33,564 nt of DNA, taken from contig CAJWWL010000005.1 of the NCBI GenBank assembly GCA_913048125.1, positions 1 through 33,564 on the forward strand, given 5' to 3'. The translations under genes were made by a program, and so were the position numbers. The DNA is from an uncultured Opitutia bacterium (lineage in GTDB: Bacteria; Verrucomicrobiota; Verrucomicrobiia; Opitutales; JABJCN01). The notes beneath the pieces are model-generated. The model was not told where the DNA came from. It searched no databases and saw only the letters and a program-made list of their open reading frames with translations. Shown here piece by piece: positions 25,138 to 33,456 of this stretch (position 1 is the first letter of the stretch; every line of letters starts with the position of its first letter).

Positions 25138-27015
25138 ATGATAACGTTCTTCAATAGACTACTCGCCAAGGGAGGTAGTTGGATTATGACAATCCTTCTC
25201 GCAGTTATTGTCGTAGCCTTCGTATTTACGATTGGAGCGGCACCTGGTCTCACAGAAAAAGAGAGGGGACTCGGGGACTACGATTATTACGGGGTGGACC
25301 TGTCTCCTAGTAGCAAAGAACGCCGAAAAGTAGTGGAACGAGCAGAAATGCAAGCCACGATGCAGATGGGTCAGTTTCTAAATAATCCCCAATATGCACA
25401 ATTTGCTGGTCAGATTGTTGGCAGGCAGACCCAAAGCAACGTTTACGACAACATCCCTCTTCTTAAGCTTGCCAACCAGATTGGAATTCCTGCGCCTTCA
25501 GATGAAGAAGGCAAAGCATTTATCAAAGAGCAAAGCCTCTTTCACAATAGCCAAGGAAAATTTAGCAGTGAGGAATATACTAAATTTCAAGACCGACTTG
25601 ATACCAACGGAAATGATGCTAAAACGCAGTTTGTACAAGCTGTCCAAGAGGCTATCACCGTAGAGAAGATACGCAACGTCCTTCAAGGACCCGGCACTGC
25701 TCTACCTTTTGAGGCTACTGCGAAGGTTCGAAATGACAAAACTGACTGGTCGGTTGGGGTCGCGATTTTGGAAGCCAAAGATGACACACAAGAAAATTCA
25801 CCACCAATAGACGATGAATTGAAGAGCCTCTACGAAGAAACTAAAGATACCTACGCTACCGACGAAACTAGGAAAGTTTCTTATTTGGTTTTTAAATCAA
25901 AACACCCTCATCCCACGACTGAGGAGTTAAAGAATACTTACAATCGTAACCCCAAGTTGTACAATCCCAACATCAACGACGAGGATGAAGATGCCAAACC
26001 TGATGCAAAAGACACAAAAGACGTTAAGGATCAGGAGAATGATGAAAAACCTCCTGAATACCCAGCGTATGGAGAACTCCCCTACGAAATAAGGTTAGAC
26101 GTCCTCGATGACTATCTTGCAGAAAAGGGGCTGATTAAAAAAGGCGTGGAAGCAGCACGCAAAGAAGTCGAATCGCTTCTGGATGTACTTTACAACAATG
26201 CCAACTACCTCAAACGAGAAGAGGCAGAAAGTGAATTGAAAAAGCTTGGTATCGCGCGTATTGATCATATCGGAGCCTACGCTCAAAACACGCCTCCCGC
26301 CAAAGACCAGTTTTTACAAGACCTTAATGCACCCTTTTTTGACTTTAGCCCGAGTGATGCCGATAATAAAGCTGTAGATGATCTCTTTGCTGAGGCGTTC
26401 TCTCTTTCGGAAGAACGATTTTACTCTGATCCCTACAAGATTGGAAATAATTACGTAATGCTATGGTTGGAGAAAATTGAGGAATCCCAAGTACCCACTC
26501 TTGAAGAACTCAGATCAAAACCTGATGCATTCTCGAAACTTACCCAAGAATGGAACAAACGTAAGAAAGCTGAAGCACTGAGCACCAAAGTTATGGATGT
26601 TGAAAAAGCACTTCAGGAAAGCATCGCAAAAGGCTCTACACTCGAAGCAAGTGTGAAAGGCATCGACAGCGTAATCGACGACCTAAAGGAGAACTGGAAC
26701 TTAACATACAAAGCTCACACAAACTTTAACTCGGATAAACTGCCAGAAGACCTTCCAAGCCAAGCGTTTGACTTAGTTAAGAGCCTTTCTAAGGACAGTC
26801 AATCTGCGATGGTTAGCATTGAGGGAAAGGGTTACCTACTAACAGTCCTCGACAAGAAAGTTCCTGAGTACAAGGCAACCAGCTCAGAGGTTAAGACAGA
26901 ATTCTCCAGGATGAAGAATCGCAACTCCAGCAGCAGCTTTACACAGGAACTTGTTTCCAAAGGTATGGCTGCAATGCGAGTAAACAAATTAGCTGAGGAA
27001 ACAGAGGCTAACTAG
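25138..27015 (+). CDS. PpiD/SurA-like membrane-anchored periplasmic chaperone
   Basis: A 625-residue protein with one N-terminal transmembrane helix (about 14-35) and a large periplasmic part, the layout of PpiD-type folding factors. Residues ~55-200 resemble a SurA N-terminal chaperone domain (repeats of QFLNNPQYAQFAGQIVG and FSSEEYTKFQDRLDTNG type). A highly charged D/E/K linker lies at about 275-307. The C-terminal segment SQSAMVSIEGKGYLLTVLDKKVPEY resembles the end of PpiD proteins. I do not see a convincing parvulin PPIase core, so isomerase activity is doubtful. TTGACA lies at 25072 but lacks a good -10. It is convergent with miaA. Confidence 0.75.
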   Translation: MITFFNRLLAKGGSWIMTILLAVIVVAFVFTIGAAPGLTEKERGLGDYDYYGVDLSPSSKERRKVVERAEMQATMQMGQFLNNPQYAQFAGQIVGRQTQSNVYDNIPLLKLANQIGIPAPSDEEGKAFIKEQSLFHNSQGKFSSEEYTKFQDRLDTNGNDAKTQFVQAVQEAITVEKIRNVLQGPGTALPFEATAKVRNDKTDWSVGVAILEAKDDTQENSPPIDDELKSLYEETKDTYATDETRKVSYLVFKSKHPHPTTEELKNTYNRNPKLYNPNINDEDEDAKPDAKDTKDVKDQENDEKPPEYPAYGELPYEIRLDVLDDYLAEKGLIKKGVEAARKEVESLLDVLYNNANYLKREEAESELKKLGIARIDHIGAYAQNTPPAKDQFLQDLNAPFFDFSPSDADNKAVDDLFAEAFSLSEERFYSDPYKIGNNYVMLWLEKIEESQVPTLEELRSKPDAFSKLTQEWNKRKKAEALSTKVMDVEKALQESIAKGSTLEASVKGIDSVIDDLKENWNLTYKAHTNFNSDKLPEDLPSQAFDLVKSLSKDSQSAMVSIEGKGYLLTVLDKKVPEYKATSSEVKTEFSRMKNRNSSSSFTQELVSKGMAAMRVNKLAEETEAN

Positions 27016-27089
27016 CCAGAAACAGCCAAAAAATCAGTTAGCTCGTAGGGTTAGCATTGCCTTTGGGGGTAATATTATAACCCGAAATC

Positions 27090-27109
27090 CTGGAGCTAAT
27101 CACCTCCAG
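27090..27109. terminator. Possible hairpin between ppiD-like gene and miaA
   Basis: CTGGAG / CTCCAG with an 8-base loop, in the 94-base gap between convergent genes, abutting the miaA stop. No clean T-tract on either side, so terminator function is tentative. Confidence 0.3.
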
Positions 27110-28021
27110 TTAACCAAATAAATCTTCTACGCTTGGAACAGGGCAGAGATCTAAGTCTACCCTCCGAGCACAGGGCAATTGTGACCTGAACCATTTTTTT
27201 TGCTTTCGCACAAGTTGCCATGTGCTGCGGTTAATTGACTCTTCGAGGTGTTTTTCAGGTTGAGGTTTATTCTGGATGTAGGCAATAACCTCCCTGTAAC
27301 CAATAGAAGCAGCAGCGGTAGAGTTCTCCAATAATCCTCGAGATAACAAACCTCTAACCTCATCAACGAGTCCATTGGCTAGCATTGAGGAAGTTCTAAG
27401 CTGAATCCGCTCTCGCAAGGCATTATCTCCACGATTTAGGACACATATTCTTTTGTTAAAGTCAGGGAATGGCTCAGGCATGGATTCCATTTCAGCTCGA
27501 AGCTCAAGAACAGTCTTGCCCGAAGCTTTACACCGTTCCAAAGCACGGACAACCCGTCTAGGATTCTGGATATCCAAGTCCCCTAGCCCGTTTGGGTTTA
27601 GAGAACGCAGGTTCTCAACTAGCGCATGAAGCCCACCGGAGTCTTGGAGTTGATTAACTTCAGCACGAATTTCATGTGAGACTTTCACCTCGTCACATAC
27701 AGGCTGAATGAATGAATTAAGATAAAAGCCGCTGCCTCCAGTCACAAGAACGGCTTTTCCACGACGTGTGATCTTATCAACAGCCTCTGCTGCTACCTCG
27801 GTGTAAGTATGGATATTGATGGTATGGTTAAATGGGAAAATACCGATGCAGTGATGCCGTACTGAAGCAAGCTCCGCAGTTGTTGGTTTTGCTGTTCCAA
27901 TGTCCATCCCTTCATAAACTTGCATAGAGTCGCAAGAGAGGATTTCCGCCTCTAACTCTTCTGCCAAACGTAAGCAGAGCTCGGTTTTTCCTACGGCAGT
28001 TGGTCCCGTAAGAAGATACAT
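27110..28021 (-). CDS. miaA: tRNA dimethylallyltransferase MiaA
   Basis: Transfers the dimethylallyl group to A37 of tRNAs reading UNN codons. P-loop LTGPTAVGKTELCLRL near the N-terminus, CDSMQVYEGMDIGTAKP (substrate binding), HHCIGIF, VLVTGGSGFYLNSFI, and NPRRVVRALE. The ATG at 28021 is preferred; the open frame extends to a TTG at 28036 and a GTG at 28033. That gives 303 residues, normal for the family. It runs convergently to the PpiD-like gene. The upstream region to 28162 holds no other gene. Confidence 0.94.
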   Translation of the reverse strand: MYLLTGPTAVGKTELCLRLAEELEAEILSCDSMQVYEGMDIGTAKPTTAELASVRHHCIGIFPFNHTINIHTYTEVAAEAVDKITRRGKAVLVTGGSGFYLNSFIQPVCDEVKVSHEIRAEVNQLQDSGGLHALVENLRSLNPNGLGDLDIQNPRRVVRALERCKASGKTVLELRAEMESMPEPFPDFNKRICVLNRGDNALRERIQLRTSSMLANGLVDEVRGLLSRGLLENSTAAASIGYREVIAYIQNKPQPEKHLEESINRSTWQLVRKQKKWFRSQLPCARRVDLDLCPVPSVEDLFG

Positions 28022-28162
28022 GGAAGAACTCACCAAATTTTAAGGTTTAGCAGGATAGCTTCTTTTTCGGGTCAAGGGCATCTAGCTTTATCTCTCGCTC
28101 ATAACCGACAAGAGTTAAGATATCGGCAGTGTTTCAAGTTTATTTGTTAGTCTCGATGCAAT

Positions 28163-28495
28163 TTAGACGGAGGGGAAAGATAGAAGTACCGTTATCGTGG
28201 CCAAAAGCGATAGCCCAAAGGTAGCCATTGAAACAGAGTGTTTGGAATTCTTGCGGACACAGAATAAAAAACACCCGAAACAATTGACTGCAGTCAAGAG
28301 AAGATACCCAGGAAAGATGTCTACCCATGCGCCCCATGAACCCCATCCAGGAGATGCAATGATTAACAAAGAGCACATGCTTGCAGCGACCAGCGTAGGA
28401 ACTAGGCCAAAAATAAGCACAAGCTGACCACGGGGTTTGGAAGTGATCACAAAAATCCAATAGGCAACTGTAGCCAATGTAAGGATTAATGGCAT
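28163..28495 (-). CDS. Small hydrophobic protein, probable four-helix membrane protein
   Basis: A 110-residue frame with ATG start, 39 bases downstream of trpA on the same strand. It shows four hydrophobic stretches (about 2-17, 24-45, 58-80, 88-107) separated by short loops with positive residues (SKPRGQ, RKNSKHS). No family recognised. Hydrophobic periodicity, the close follow-on from trpA and lack of any better frame support a real gene; a different minus-strand frame (28140-28460) overlaps it and looks less protein-like. Function unknown. Confidence 0.5.
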   Translation of the reverse strand: MPLILTLATVAYWIFVITSKPRGQLVLIFGLVPTLVAASMCSLLIIASPGWGSWGAWVDIFPGYLLLTAVNCFGCFLFCVRKNSKHSVSMATFGLSLLATITVLLSFPSV

Positions 28496-28534
28496 TAGCA
28501 GTTGTAGAAGATTAGTTCCAATGAGGATCAGTCG

Positions 28535-29332
28535 TCAACTTAAGCCACCGATCAAACTCCTAGCTTTCTGACCAATAATAGTTGGAATGGATGCTGGCGC
28601 TTCAAGATTTTCAGGTATACAGTTAACGATGGCACTACCAACAACAACACCGTCTGCGGCCTGAGCAACTTCTCTAACATGCTCTGGGCTTGAAATTCCA
28701 AATCCGACAACCACAGGAATCTCTGTATGGGATTTTATACGAGAAACAGCAGCATCAAGTCCAGAAGCTACTTTTTCCTGAGCACCAGTTACTCCCTCCC
28801 TCGAAACGTAGTAAATAAAGCCTGAGCTGGCTTTTGCGATAAGTGGAATACGATGGTCTGGGGTAGTCGGAGCAACAATGAAAATATTTGCTAACCCATG
28901 GTTTTGACATGCAACCAAGAGGTCGTCTGCCTCCTCAGGAGGAAGATCTAGTGTCAATAAGCCATCGACTCCGGCATCCATTGCGTTACGCACATAGTTC
29001 TGAATACCCTGAGAAAAAACTAGATTGTAGTAGGTGTATAGAACAACGGGAACATCTCCAAACTCTCGCACCTTTTTAACGAGATCAAAGACTCTCTCGT
29101 GAGAAGAACCAGACTCCAGAGCACGCTGGGCAGCTAATTGATTAGTGAGGCCATCTGCGAGAGGATCGGTAAAGGGAACCCCAATTTCAAGGATATCAAC
29201 TCCAGCAGCAACAAGTTCTCGGCAAATTTCAACGGAGGTTTCGAAGTCTGGATCACCTGCGCAGATGTAGGATATGAATGCGGATCGACCTTGAGTACGG
29301 GCCTTTTCGAAAGCGGATTGTATACGTTCCAT
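28535..29332 (-). CDS. trpA: Tryptophan synthase alpha subunit
   Basis: Cleaves indole-3-glycerol phosphate to indole, which passes to the beta subunit TrpB. TIM barrel of 265 residues with catalytic E49 (DILEIGVPF) and D60 (PLADG), at the same numbers as in E. coli. Later signatures are FIYYVSREGVTGAQ, VVGFGISSPEHV and VVVGSAIV for phosphate binding. Oddity: loop 2 reads ADGLTNQ rather than the common ADGPTIQ, so Pro62 is Leu and Ile64 is Asn. trpB is not adjacent, so the trp genes are at least partly dispersed. It is divergent from waaA. Confidence 0.94.
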   Translation of the reverse strand: MERIQSAFEKARTQGRSAFISYICAGDPDFETSVEICRELVAAGVDILEIGVPFTDPLADGLTNQLAAQRALESGSSHERVFDLVKKVREFGDVPVVLYTYYNLVFSQGIQNYVRNAMDAGVDGLLTLDLPPEEADDLLVACQNHGLANIFIVAPTTPDHRIPLIAKASSGFIYYVSREGVTGAQEKVASGLDAAVSRIKSHTEIPVVVGFGISSPEHVREVAQAADGVVVGSAIVNCIPENLEAPASIPTIIGQKARSLIGGLS

Positions 29333-29465
29333 ACAGCGGTGGCTAGCTATTGTAGCTTGAATTCAATTGAAACAGGTGAAAGGAAACGTAAAAAGGTGCC
29401 GGAATTCAATGCGAAACGTCTTAATACATATCTCCTACTTTGGGGATTTAGAATTCTCGAAAAGA

Positions 29466-30761
29466 ATGATTGGAGTCATCTGGTTATATCGGTTTCTGTT
29501 TATACCAGCTTTTCTGCTCCTGCTTCCCTATTATTTAATCAGGATGGTGAGACGAGGAGGTTACCTACGTGACTTCAAGCAACGTATTGGTTTTGCTCCT
29601 TGCCTAGGTCGCAGTGAAGGGAGGCGTGTCTGGATCCAAGCTGTAAGCGTTGGCGAGGTGCTTGCGGTCGAACCATTAGTCGACGGATTGATTGGCCTAG
29701 GATATGAGATCGTCCTGACCACAACTACAAGTACCGGCTACAAGCTTGCACGTAAGAAATACGATTCAAAAGTTCGCTTCACAGGGCTATTTCAACTAGA
29801 CTTCTTACCCATAGTCCGCAGCTCTTGGAAGCGACTTAGGCCGGATATTTGCCTGCTAATGGAAAGCGAACTCTGGCCAGAGCATCTATGGCAGGCACAC
29901 CAGCGCAAAGTGCCAATAATACTTGTTAACGCCCGTATGTCAGATCGGTCCTTCAAGCGGGCAAAGCTCGTCAAATTTGCTTATGCACCACTTCTGCAAA
30001 GTTTGGCCGGTCTGATGGCTTCGGGTCAACAAGACCTCGATCGCTACCTTAATCTCGGGATAGATCCCGAAAAGGCACAGCTCACTGGGAATCTCAAAAT
30101 AGATGTGGAACTCAGCCCGGTCATAGACGCCGAGAAGAAAGCTAAGCTCATGGATGAAATTGGCTTCTCGAAGAATATTCCCGTTATTTTGGGCTCCTCG
30201 ACTTGGGCTGGTGAAGAGCTAGCTTTGACGGAAGTAACCCAGCGACTTATACTTGCAGGGATTCAGTGCCACCTACTACTGGTACCACGACATGCTGAAA
30301 GACGTGGCGAAATAAGAAAGCAATTAGAAGGACAATCTCTGACTTGGCATTTCCGATCAGACAGTCTTTCCCCTCCCAAAACAACCGTAATATATGTAGC
30401 TGATACTACAGGAGAGCTAGTAAGATTCACACAAATTTCAAGTGTTGCATTTATTGGAAAAACGCTCCCCCCCAATGAAGGATCACAGACACCAATAGAA
30501 GCAGCCGCACTAGGAATCCCGACCGTTTTCGGACCCGCGACCAACAATTTTCGCATCATCTGCGAAGAATTAGAGGAGGCTGAAGCATCAGTAAGGATTC
30601 AAGATATCGATACCCTATTTGAAGTCCTTAAAGCATTGCTCGATGATACAGACCGCCTCAACAATATGTCCCGAGCGGCAACAAACTGGCATAAAGCCAA
30701 TTTGGGAGCTAGTGAGCGCACCCTAGAATTCATCAAAAACCTGACTCCTACTCCTTCTTGA
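29466..30761 (+). CDS. waaA: 3-deoxy-D-manno-octulosonic acid (KDO) transferase
   Basis: Attaches KDO to lipid A precursor at the inner membrane, so the cell makes LPS. The N-terminal membrane anchor is about residues 5-25 (IWLYRFLFIPAFLLLLPYY). The acceptor half has WIQAVSVGEVLAVEPL with the catalytic-type Glu in SVGE, LTTTTSTGYKLA and MESELWPEHL. The donor half has LGSSTWAGEE, LLVPRHAERRGEI and PIEAAALGIPTVFGPATNNF. The ATG at 29466 is preferred (431 residues); the frame stays open to an ATG at 29409 and a TTG at 29367, but family members begin close to the anchor. It is transcribed divergently from trpA, and the stop overlaps the -35 of the next unit. Confidence 0.93.
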   Translation: MIGVIWLYRFLFIPAFLLLLPYYLIRMVRRGGYLRDFKQRIGFAPCLGRSEGRRVWIQAVSVGEVLAVEPLVDGLIGLGYEIVLTTTTSTGYKLARKKYDSKVRFTGLFQLDFLPIVRSSWKRLRPDICLLMESELWPEHLWQAHQRKVPIILVNARMSDRSFKRAKLVKFAYAPLLQSLAGLMASGQQDLDRYLNLGIDPEKAQLTGNLKIDVELSPVIDAEKKAKLMDEIGFSKNIPVILGSSTWAGEELALTEVTQRLILAGIQCHLLLVPRHAERRGEIRKQLEGQSLTWHFRSDSLSPPKTTVIYVADTTGELVRFTQISSVAFIGKTLPPNEGSQTPIEAAALGIPTVFGPATNNFRIICEELEEAEASVRIQDIDTLFEVLKALLDDTDRLNNMSRAATNWHKANLGASERTLEFIKNLTPTPS

Positions 30762-30786
30762 CATGTTTACACTGAATGCCACCTTG
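30758..30786 (+). promoter_or_regulatory. Promoter of the PhnDCE-like operon
   Basis: TTGACA (30758-30763), 16 bases, then CACCTT followed by G (30780-30786). Expected transcription start falls near 30792, inside the palindrome at 30788-30802. Same geometry as the mraZ and tRNA-His promoters. Confidence 0.6.
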
Positions 30787-30787
30787 A

Positions 30788-30802
30788 TGAGAATCATTCT
30801 CA
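30788..30802. promoter_or_regulatory. Fur-type operator (7-1-7 palindrome)
   Basis: TGAGAATCATTCTCA is a perfect 7-1-7 inverted repeat. It matches the Fur 7-1-7 consensus TGATAATNATTATCA except for one symmetric change per arm (T to G, A to C). It begins 2 bases after the -10 element and ends 4 bases before the start codon, an ideal place for repression. Other Fur-family proteins (Zur, Mur, PerR) cannot be excluded. Confidence 0.75.
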
Positions 30803-30806
30803 AATC

Positions 30807-31757
30807 ATGAAAATACCGAAAACTCTTCTGGCTGGAACAATTCTTCTGCTGCAAGCCTGCACGCAACCTGTCGAAAAAAACTCCAAAGATCCAGACTCAC
30901 GAGCGAGCACATCAGATTTGTCTATTAAATCGATCCAGATTGCCTTAAAACCAAACAAGGACGTTCAAGGCCAAAGGGAAGATGAAAAACTTCTTGGTGA
31001 AGAGTTAACGAGGCGGCTAGGAATACCCGTCAAAATCACCACTCCAGCAAGCAAGGCTATAATCGAGGCTGGATTAGCCAACAAAACAATAGATTTAGGT
31101 TACGTTAGCTCCGGCGACGCTATCTCCTTCGCTGACAATGATGTTGCCGAAGTACTTGTTGCCGGGCAACATGAGAGTATAGATGTAGATGGAAACCCAT
31201 ACAAAGGAGCCTATTACTACAGCGTTTGGCTATCTCTCAAAGATAAACCCTATGCACAGATTTCAGACCTAAAAAACAAACCCGTTGCCTTCGCATCACG
31301 TACTAGCACATCCGGTTTACTGGTGCCAAGTTGGGACCTTATCAAACGAGGGCTTGTTAAGGAAGGTGGAAGTCTAACAGATTTCTTTGGAGAGGGTAAT
31401 GTTTTCTACGGAACAGGCTACGTCTCAGCAGTGGAACAAGTACTAGAAGGTAAGGCTGAGGCAGCAGCAGTAAGCTACTACGTATTAGAAAAGGATAAGC
31501 ACCTCAACCAAGAACAACGCAACAAACTAAAAGTGATTCAGAGGCAAGGACCTGTCGCATCGCACACCTTCTGCGTTCGCAAGACGTTACCCAAAGTAGC
31601 ACGCGATGCACTAAAAGATGCATTATTGACCATGGTTGTCGAAAAGCCTGAGCTTTGTAAGAGCTTGTTTGGAGGCACATTGGTAGAAGTTGATCCTGTC
31701 GAACACCTAAAACCGCCTCGAGAGGCTAAGACAATGGTGGCGACATTGAAGGACTAG
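30807..31757 (+). CDS. phnD: PhnD-like substrate-binding lipoprotein of an ABC importer
   Basis: Periplasmic binding protein anchored by lipid. The signal peptide ends at the lipobox LLLQAC with Cys18. The mature part has the PhnD family fold: IQIALKPN start, IIEAGLANKTIDLGYVSSGD, and the anion-binding segment FASRTSTSGLLVP with S167-T168-S169-G170, which in PhnD proteins contacts the phosphonate or phosphite group. GTGYVSAVEQVLEGKAEAAAVSYY follows. Length 316 is typical. It is the first gene of a three-gene operon under a Fur-type palindrome rather than a recognisable Pho box. The substrate is therefore uncertain: phosphonate, phosphite, or another anion or metal complex. Confidence 0.88.
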   Translation: MKIPKTLLAGTILLLQACTQPVEKNSKDPDSRASTSDLSIKSIQIALKPNKDVQGQREDEKLLGEELTRRLGIPVKITTPASKAIIEAGLANKTIDLGYVSSGDAISFADNDVAEVLVAGQHESIDVDGNPYKGAYYYSVWLSLKDKPYAQISDLKNKPVAFASRTSTSGLLVPSWDLIKRGLVKEGGSLTDFFGEGNVFYGTGYVSAVEQVLEGKAEAAAVSYYVLEKDKHLNQEQRNKLKVIQRQGPVASHTFCVRKTLPKVARDALKDALLTMVVEKPELCKSLFGGTLVEVDPVEHLKPPREAKTMVATLKD

Positions 31758-31764
31758 CCTTAGG

Positions 31765-32505
31765 GTGCAAAAGCCGTCCCAGATTACACTTCCTAGTGAA
31801 GTCGCATCGCCAATCCGCTTAAGATGCCAAGATCTTGGCCTTAAACGAAACGGCCAATGGCTCTTCCAAAATCTGGAACTGAACCTCCGCGGTGGTACGC
31901 TTGTCGCTGTCGTGGGGCCTTCAGGAGTTGGTAAATCTAGTCTTCTCGCATGTATTTGTGGATCAGAGAGACCTACAACAGGAAATATTGAGTTTCTGGT
32001 CAAGGAAGGCGAAACCCGTACTCAAGAAACTATTCGTCCCAATCTGGGATTGATCTTTCAAAGTCTTAGATTGACGGCGCATGCAACCGTTCTAGACAAC
32101 GTCCTTTTCGGACGCCTCGGTTCTTACAACTTACGGCAAACATTGTTTGGATTCCCCAAAAATGATACCCAGGTAGCTTACGAAATACTTCATGATCTTG
32201 GCATAGCTCACCTGTCTCGCAAGTGGATGACCCAGACTTCTGGAGGCGAGCAACAGCGCACGGCAATAGCTCGTACACTTTTTCAGAACCCCAAAATTAT
32301 TCTTGCAGATGAACCAGTCTCTAACTTGGACACCTACTACGCGGGAAGGGTGATGGGACTCTTGCGCAACAAGGCGATCCAAGAAGGCAAAATTATCCTT
32401 TGTGCACTCCATGACCCACAACTCATCAACAGATTTGCTGACCTTGCGCTAAGTTTAAACCCTGAGCACCCAGAAGGTTGGCGTCTGCGAAAGGTACATT
32501 CTTGA
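31765..32505 (+). CDS. phnC: PhnC-like ATPase of the ABC importer
   Basis: ATP-hydrolysing subunit that powers import. Walker A GPSGVGKS (51-58), Q-loop FQS (Q99), signature SGGEQ (159-163), Walker B IILADEP (178-184) with catalytic E183, and an H-loop histidine in CALHDP. Length 246 is normal. GTG start 7 bases after the phnD-like stop; no good ATG lies nearby. Best match is the phosphonate-type branch because of its neighbours; the ATPase alone would not settle the substrate. Confidence 0.88.
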   Translation: MQKPSQITLPSEVASPIRLRCQDLGLKRNGQWLFQNLELNLRGGTLVAVVGPSGVGKSSLLACICGSERPTTGNIEFLVKEGETRTQETIRPNLGLIFQSLRLTAHATVLDNVLFGRLGSYNLRQTLFGFPKNDTQVAYEILHDLGIAHLSRKWMTQTSGGEQQRTAIARTLFQNPKIILADEPVSNLDTYYAGRVMGLLRNKAIQEGKIILCALHDPQLINRFADLALSLNPEHPEGWRLRKVHS

Positions 32506-32507
32506 AA

Positions 32508-33350
32508 ATGGCTACTGAGGAACAATCCAAATCAGCAAGCCTAATTATGCCAAAGACCCATTGGCATGAACGTCTTAACCTACTGAATGTTACTGTAATC
32601 ATATTTCTTTTTCTGGCTATACTTTCTGGGAAAAGCCTTCTCGCTAACAATCGTCAGGCTGACATAGGGGCTGGCATCCGATATTTTGTAAAAAAATTTT
32701 TCCCGCCCGACTTCACGGACTGGCCTATCATACTTGAATCACTGGGTGAAACCTTCCAGATAGCGATCACTTCAACGTTTATCGCCATTGTACTATCTCT
32801 TGGCATAGCACTGTGCGCGGCGAGAAATATCTCTCCCAGATGGCTAGTTCAAACAACACGAATGCTTCTCAATATTACACGTACGCTTCCAAGTCTCATC
32901 TGGGCGTTCATATTGGTCATATTCTTCGGCCCAACCCCAATTGCAGGTGTATTGGCGCTGACATTTTACAGTTTAGGATACTTAGGCAAATTCTTCAGCG
33001 AAACATTTGAATCTGTGGACGTCCAAGTTGCCCGCGGTCTAAAACTCATAGGAGCTTCTTCTGTTCAATCATTCCGTTTTGGACTCTGGCCAAATGTGAA
33101 GGCGCAGGTATGGAGCCATTCACTTTGGATGTTAGAATACAACATCCGCTCCGCCAGCATTGTTGGACTTGTTGGCGCAGGAGGCATCGGGATGGAGTTG
33201 AACAAATCAATGGAACTAGCAAGTGGATTTCAGAAAGTAACCGCAATACTCCTTTGTATACTTGGCATTGTCGTTGTGCTGGACCTATTAGGGCAAGCGA
33301 TTCGTCACTGGATTACTTCTAAGATCAGTGCGAAATCTATAGCAGATTAA
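32508..33350 (+). CDS. phnE: PhnE-like permease of the ABC importer
   Basis: Integral membrane subunit (binding-protein-dependent transport family). About six hydrophobic helices. ESLGETFQIAITSTFIAIVL starts the core, and the EAA-type loop VARGLKLIGASSVQSFRFG, which docks on the ATPase, sits in the second half. IRSASIVGLVGAGGIGMEL is the typical PhnE segment. The ATG at 32508 (2 bases after phnC stops) is preferred over a TTG at 32478 inside phnC. Length 280 fits. It ends the operon; no strong terminator is visible before the tRNA promoter. Confidence 0.9.
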   Translation: MATEEQSKSASLIMPKTHWHERLNLLNVTVIIFLFLAILSGKSLLANNRQADIGAGIRYFVKKFFPPDFTDWPIILESLGETFQIAITSTFIAIVLSLGIALCAARNISPRWLVQTTRMLLNITRTLPSLIWAFILVIFFGPTPIAGVLALTFYSLGYLGKFFSETFESVDVQVARGLKLIGASSVQSFRFGLWPNVKAQVWSHSLWMLEYNIRSASIVGLVGAGGIGMELNKSMELASGFQKVTAILLCILGIVVVLDLLGQAIRHWITSKISAKSIAD

Positions 33351-33410
33351 ATCTTTAAAAATTGATTAGAGAGTTACAGTTAAACTTATGTTTTTTCTGC
33401 TCTAGTGGGA

Positions 33411-33439
33411 TTGACAGTTTTGCAAAAAGGGCCATCTTG
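33411..33439 (+). promoter_or_regulatory. Promoter of tRNA-His
   Basis: TTGACA (33411-33416), 16 bases, then CATCTT followed by G (33433-33439), ending 17 bases before the tRNA. Same geometry as three other promoters in this window. Confidence 0.6.
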
Positions 33440-33456
33440 CGTAGCTCATTCTAAGT

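Noticed and set aside
27068-27083. GGGTAATATTATAACCC-like near-palindrome
   Set aside because: Only 4 paired bases at the ends with an AT-rich centre; too weak to call.
28140-28460. 106-residue minus-strand frame overlapping the small membrane protein
   Set aside because: Mixed, Cys/Trp/His-rich composition without regular helices; the 28163-28495 frame is the better candidate.
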